Assembly: GCA_041628815.1 (NCBI GenBank)
Contig: JBFKOL010000210.1
Span: forward strand, 1 to 7,525
DNA length: 7,525 nucleotides
Origin: JBFKOL01 sp041628815
Lineage (GTDB): Bacteria; Bacteroidota; Bacteroidia; Chitinophagales; Saprospiraceae
Direction: 5' to 3'
Position numbers and translations under genes: made by a program. Each line of letters starts with the position of its first letter. Position 1 is the stretch's first letter. The notes under the pieces were generated by a model. That model worked only from the letters and a program-made list of their open reading frames with translations. It was not told the origin of the DNA and searched no databases. Below, piece after piece: positions 5,496 through 7,525 of the stretch.

Positions 5496-6533
5496 ATGAA
5501 GAATGCATTTTACCTGCTCGGCACAATTTATCTTTCTGTAGTAGCACTGTTGCAGGGAGCCTTTATTCTTAAGCCTCTTTTTTTAGGTGCCCTTTTGGCT
5601 ATTCTCATTTCGCCTTTGGTGCTGCTGATAAAGAGAGTCGTTAAATGGCATGCCTTGAGTTATATTTTGGCCATCGTTTTTTTAACTATAGCCGTTGGTT
5701 CAGCTGCTTTGGTAGCCAGCACTCAACTGATGGGTCTTTTCAGCGATATCAACTCTGAAAAATACCAAATCGAAAACCTGCGTAATTCCATGGAGACCTA
5801 TCTGCAGAATCTCGGATTGAAATTACCGGGTTTTAACGAAATGCTGTCCAATGCATTTGGTAAAATCTTCGAAGGCCTTTCCGAATTATTAGCTTCATTA
5901 ATCAGTGGGAGCGCCAGCACTCTATTAATGATCGTACTCGCGGTGGTTTTTGGATTCTTCTTCTCCGCATACCACGAAGTGATGAAAGAATCCATCCTTA
6001 AGGTTTTCGACCGAAATAACAAAAAAGTGGCGAGGGATGTATTTCGCAAAGTACCCAGGATTATAAGAGATTATATACGGGGCATGAGTATCGTCATGAT
6101 TGCACTCGCGCTTATCAGCTCACTGGCCTACTGGGCCATCGGGATCAAATATGCCTTGATTTGGGGTATTCTGACGGGTATCCTGGCATTCATTCCATAC
6201 ATAGGCTCACTTATTGCCTTAATTCTCCCGTTGACCTATACTTTAATAGAATCAGCCGAACTCTTTCAACCGCTCTTACTTATCGGAGTTTTTACATTGA
6301 TACAACAAATAGAAGGCAATTTTCTAACACCGAAAATTGTGGGTGAATCGGTCAATATTAATCCTCTTGCTGCATTGTTAGGGATGATCATTGGCGCAAA
6401 GATCTGGGGAATCTTTGGAGTGTTCATCAGTATCATTGCTACGGGCATATTGAAAATCGTATTGGAAAACTACAATGATCTCCGTCCATTGTCTGACCTT
6501 CTCGGCGATGAGATTATTGAACAGGAGGCCTGA
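5496..6533 (+). CDS. AI-2E (PerM/TqsA) family membrane permease
   Basis: A 345-residue protein matching the usual length of AI-2E family transporters. Hydrophobic helices lie at about 3-25, 26-46 and 53-75. A soluble stretch (80-135) precedes another helix at 138-160 (STLLMIVLAVVFGFFFSAYH). A second soluble stretch contains VPRIIRDYIRGMSIVMIALA (186-205), and further helices run to about 325. The most diagnostic part is EGNFLTPKIVGESVNINPLA (273-292), followed by GMIIGAKIWGIFGVF (296-310). Family members include exporters of autoinducer-2 (TqsA) and sodium/proton antiporter-like proteins; the substrate cannot be told from sequence. It starts on the base after the stop of the preceding gene and is the last member of the mscS operon. 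A 5-bp hairpin overlaps its stop codon but lacks a T-tract. Confidence 0.88.
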   Translation: MKNAFYLLGTIYLSVVALLQGAFILKPLFLGALLAILISPLVLLIKRVVKWHALSYILAIVFLTIAVGSAALVASTQLMGLFSDINSEKYQIENLRNSMETYLQNLGLKLPGFNEMLSNAFGKIFEGLSELLASLISGSASTLLMIVLAVVFGFFFSAYHEVMKESILKVFDRNNKKVARDVFRKVPRIIRDYIRGMSIVMIALALISSLAYWAIGIKYALIWGILTGILAFIPYIGSLIALILPLTYTLIESAELFQPLLLIGVFTLIQQIEGNFLTPKIVGESVNINPLAALLGMIIGAKIWGIFGVFISIIATGILKIVLENYNDLRPLSDLLGDEIIEQEA

Positions 6534-6572
6534 CCGCCTCTATCATTAAATGTGCATTAAGGTCATTTTACG

Positions 6573-6601
6573 CGAACAAAAATATGACTCATGCCGTCCT
6601 A
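6573..6601 (+). promoter_or_regulatory. Candidate ECF-type promoter of the ytxH-like operon
   Basis: CGAACA (6573-6578) is followed after exactly 17 bases by GTCCTA (6596-6601). This resembles the CGAACC-N17-GTCTTC elements before the TonB-C-like gene and mscS but matches less closely. It lies in the 104-bp gap after the permease, and its -10 ends 36 bases before the ATG at 6638. The identical spacer is the main support; the blocks alone are short enough to arise by chance. Confidence 0.45.
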
Positions 6602-6637
6602 AAAGTGAATTGATTCTATAACACTAAAAAAATAACT

Positions 6638-6982
6638 ATGAACAACAAGAATACCTTTCTCATAGGAGCAGGCCTTGGTCTTGCACTCGGCTATTTATTA
6701 AACTCGGACAGCGGCAGGGAAATGCGCAAGCAAACTGGCGAAATGGTCAAAGACCAGGTGGACCAGGCTTTAATTAAAAGCAATGAATGGGTTGACACTG
6801 CGGCCAATGCGGCAAGCAAAATCAAAGAACAAGGCAATGAATACCTCAAGAAAATGAACCAGGCTCCGGTGGACGACAGGGAAATAGCTGTCTTCATCGA
6901 GGAGAAGATCCAAACGTTGAAAAACGAATTGTTGAACGAGGTGAAAAAACCCGAATTATCCACGAATCACGTCAATAGCTAA
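6638..6982 (+). CDS. YtxH-like small membrane-anchored protein
   Basis: A 114-residue protein. It has a short N-terminal membrane segment rich in glycine (residues 7-21, LIGAGLGLALGYLLN) followed directly by SDSGREMRKQTGE, the junction typical of YtxH-domain proteins. The rest (30-105) is charged and predicted helical, probably coiled coil in the cytoplasm or on the membrane surface. YtxH proteins were first described as general-stress proteins in Bacillus; their molecular role is unknown. The gene has its own upstream gap with a possible ECF promoter, and it ends two bases before the start of the next gene, with which it should be co-transcribed. The family call is good; function is open. 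Confidence 0.8.
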   Translation: MNNKNTFLIGAGLGLALGYLLNSDSGREMRKQTGEMVKDQVDQALIKSNEWVDTAANAASKIKEQGNEYLKKMNQAPVDDREIAVFIEEKIQTLKNELLNEVKKPELSTNHVNS

Positions 6983-6984
6983 GA

Positions 6985-7329
6985 ATGAAAGAGTGGATAC
7001 GTCTCACAGAAGAATCCATCGGTGCCTATCTTGTAACAAAAAAGATAGCACGGACAGGGCTTGATAAAACTGAAAAAGTATTGCTGAAGAAATCATCTTC
7101 TATGGTTTCTTCAGTAGTAAGCCTTGCCATGGTGGCAGTAAACATCCTGGTGATGGTCTGGATAGTAGCTTTTTTGGCTGGCTATGCAGTAAGCCAGTGG
7201 TTGGATTCAGGTATCTTCCTTTTTGTAGTTCCACTTATTATTTCGTTCGTTATAACCGGTATTTTCTGGTACAGACGATCGTCCATATTCTCTATGATCG
7301 TTCTAAAATCAACCGGAGAGCATCTCTGA
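6985..7329 (+). CDS. Two-helix membrane protein, possibly of the YqjE/holin-3-6 type
   Basis: A 114-residue protein with a polar, basic amphipathic N-terminus (1-38, with many lysines) and two membrane helices (about 40-66 and 75-96) forming a hairpin, then a short C-terminus. This layout and its position right after a YtxH-like gene resemble small proteins annotated as phage-holin family or YqjE, which are usually chromosomal stress-associated membrane proteins rather than lysis proteins. No phage genes are near, so a lytic role is unlikely. The assignment rests on layout and context, not on a recognised motif. It is separated from ytxH by two bases. Confidence 0.6.
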   Translation: MKEWIRLTEESIGAYLVTKKIARTGLDKTEKVLLKKSSSMVSSVVSLAMVAVNILVMVWIVAFLAGYAVSQWLDSGIFLFVVPLIISFVITGIFWYRRSSIFSMIVLKSTGEHL

Positions 7330-7346
7330 ACCGGTATAGAGCTAAG

Positions 7347-7525
7347 CTATTTTATGAATCCTATTTCGCGAAAATAGTTAAGGCTACTTTTAAATTTCAT
7401 CTTCATAGTAGCCGCCAATTCACTGGCCTGCTGGTTCAGCCGGGACATCCAGCGGACCACCTCGGCCACGTCTTCGGGTTCGGTCTGTCCACGTTTTAGC
7501 GCCGTGGTCGTTACGCCAAAGCCGA
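7347..7525 (-). CDS. C-terminal end of an unidentified protein (runs off the right edge)
   Basis: An uninterrupted minus-strand frame covers the last 58 codons of a gene whose start lies beyond the window; it stops with TAG at 7347-7349. The segment is largely charged and predicted helical (EDVAEVVRWMSRLNQQASEL at its centre), ending in KFKSSLNYFREIGFIK. I do not recognise the family; a coiled-coil or signalling-helix tail is possible. Support for a real gene: the frame stays open through a GC-richer stretch, the composition is protein-like, and it converges on the preceding plus-strand gene with only 17 bp between stops. A competing plus-strand frame at 7197-7499 overlaps the two-helix protein and looks like its shadow. 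Confidence 0.6.
   Translation of the reverse strand, partial: GFGVTTTALKRGQTEPEDVAEVVRWMSRLNQQASELAATMKMKFKSSLNYFREIGFIK

Noticed and set aside
6525..6540. Hairpin GAGGC/GCCTC over the stop of the permease gene as a terminator
   Set aside because: The stem is only 5 bp and no T-tract follows.
7361..7377. Near-palindrome CTATTTCGCGAAAATAG as an operator or terminator
   Set aside because: It lies inside the partial minus-strand coding frame, has no T-tract and has no second copy in the window.

Overview
The window looks like chromosome from a Bacteroidota bacterium, probably of the Cytophagales type. This is inferred from moderate GC with AT-rich intergenic DNA, starts without Shine-Dalgarno sequences, a TonB-C-domain periplasmic protein and the company of YtxH and small envelope proteins. 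No rRNA, tRNA, CRISPR array or intact mobile element was seen.

Layout. Positions 1-410 hold no convincing gene. A minus-strand block follows. Reading right to left it contains a PAS-PAS-AAA+-HTH sigma-54 activator (2159-3916), a cysteine-less thioredoxin-fold protein overlapping an ECF sigma factor (1598-2044 and 1114-1620), and a secreted TonB-C-like protein (469-1002) closed by a hairpin terminator (411-437). Diverging from the activator is a plus-strand set: a small MscS channel (4078-5004), a four-helix membrane protein (5058-5495) and an AI-2E/PerM-family permease (5496-6533). Next come a YtxH-like protein (6638-6982) and a two-helix membrane protein (6985-7329). A partial minus-strand gene enters from the right edge (7347-7525).

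How it fits together. The control sequences suggest a two-step sigma cascade. Upstream of the thioredoxin-like/ECF operon lies a very good sigma-54 promoter (GG-N10-GC, 2060-2078), with two tandem copies of the dyad GATTA-N4-TAATC about 88 and 108 bp upstream of the predicted transcription start. That is where an enhancer-binding activator would bind. The same dyad, within a 16-17 bp identical block, lies 12 bp upstream of the activator's own start, suggesting autoregulation. Downstream, the TonB-C-like gene and mscS share an ECF-type promoter, CGAACC-N17-GTCTTC, and ytxH carries a looser version (CGAACA-N17-GTCCTA) with the same spacer. The simplest model is: signal sensed by the PAS activator, then sigma-54 transcription of the ECF sigma factor, then ECF-dependent transcription of a set of envelope and membrane-stress genes. 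The gene families are seen with good confidence. The wiring is inferred from motif identity and spacing.
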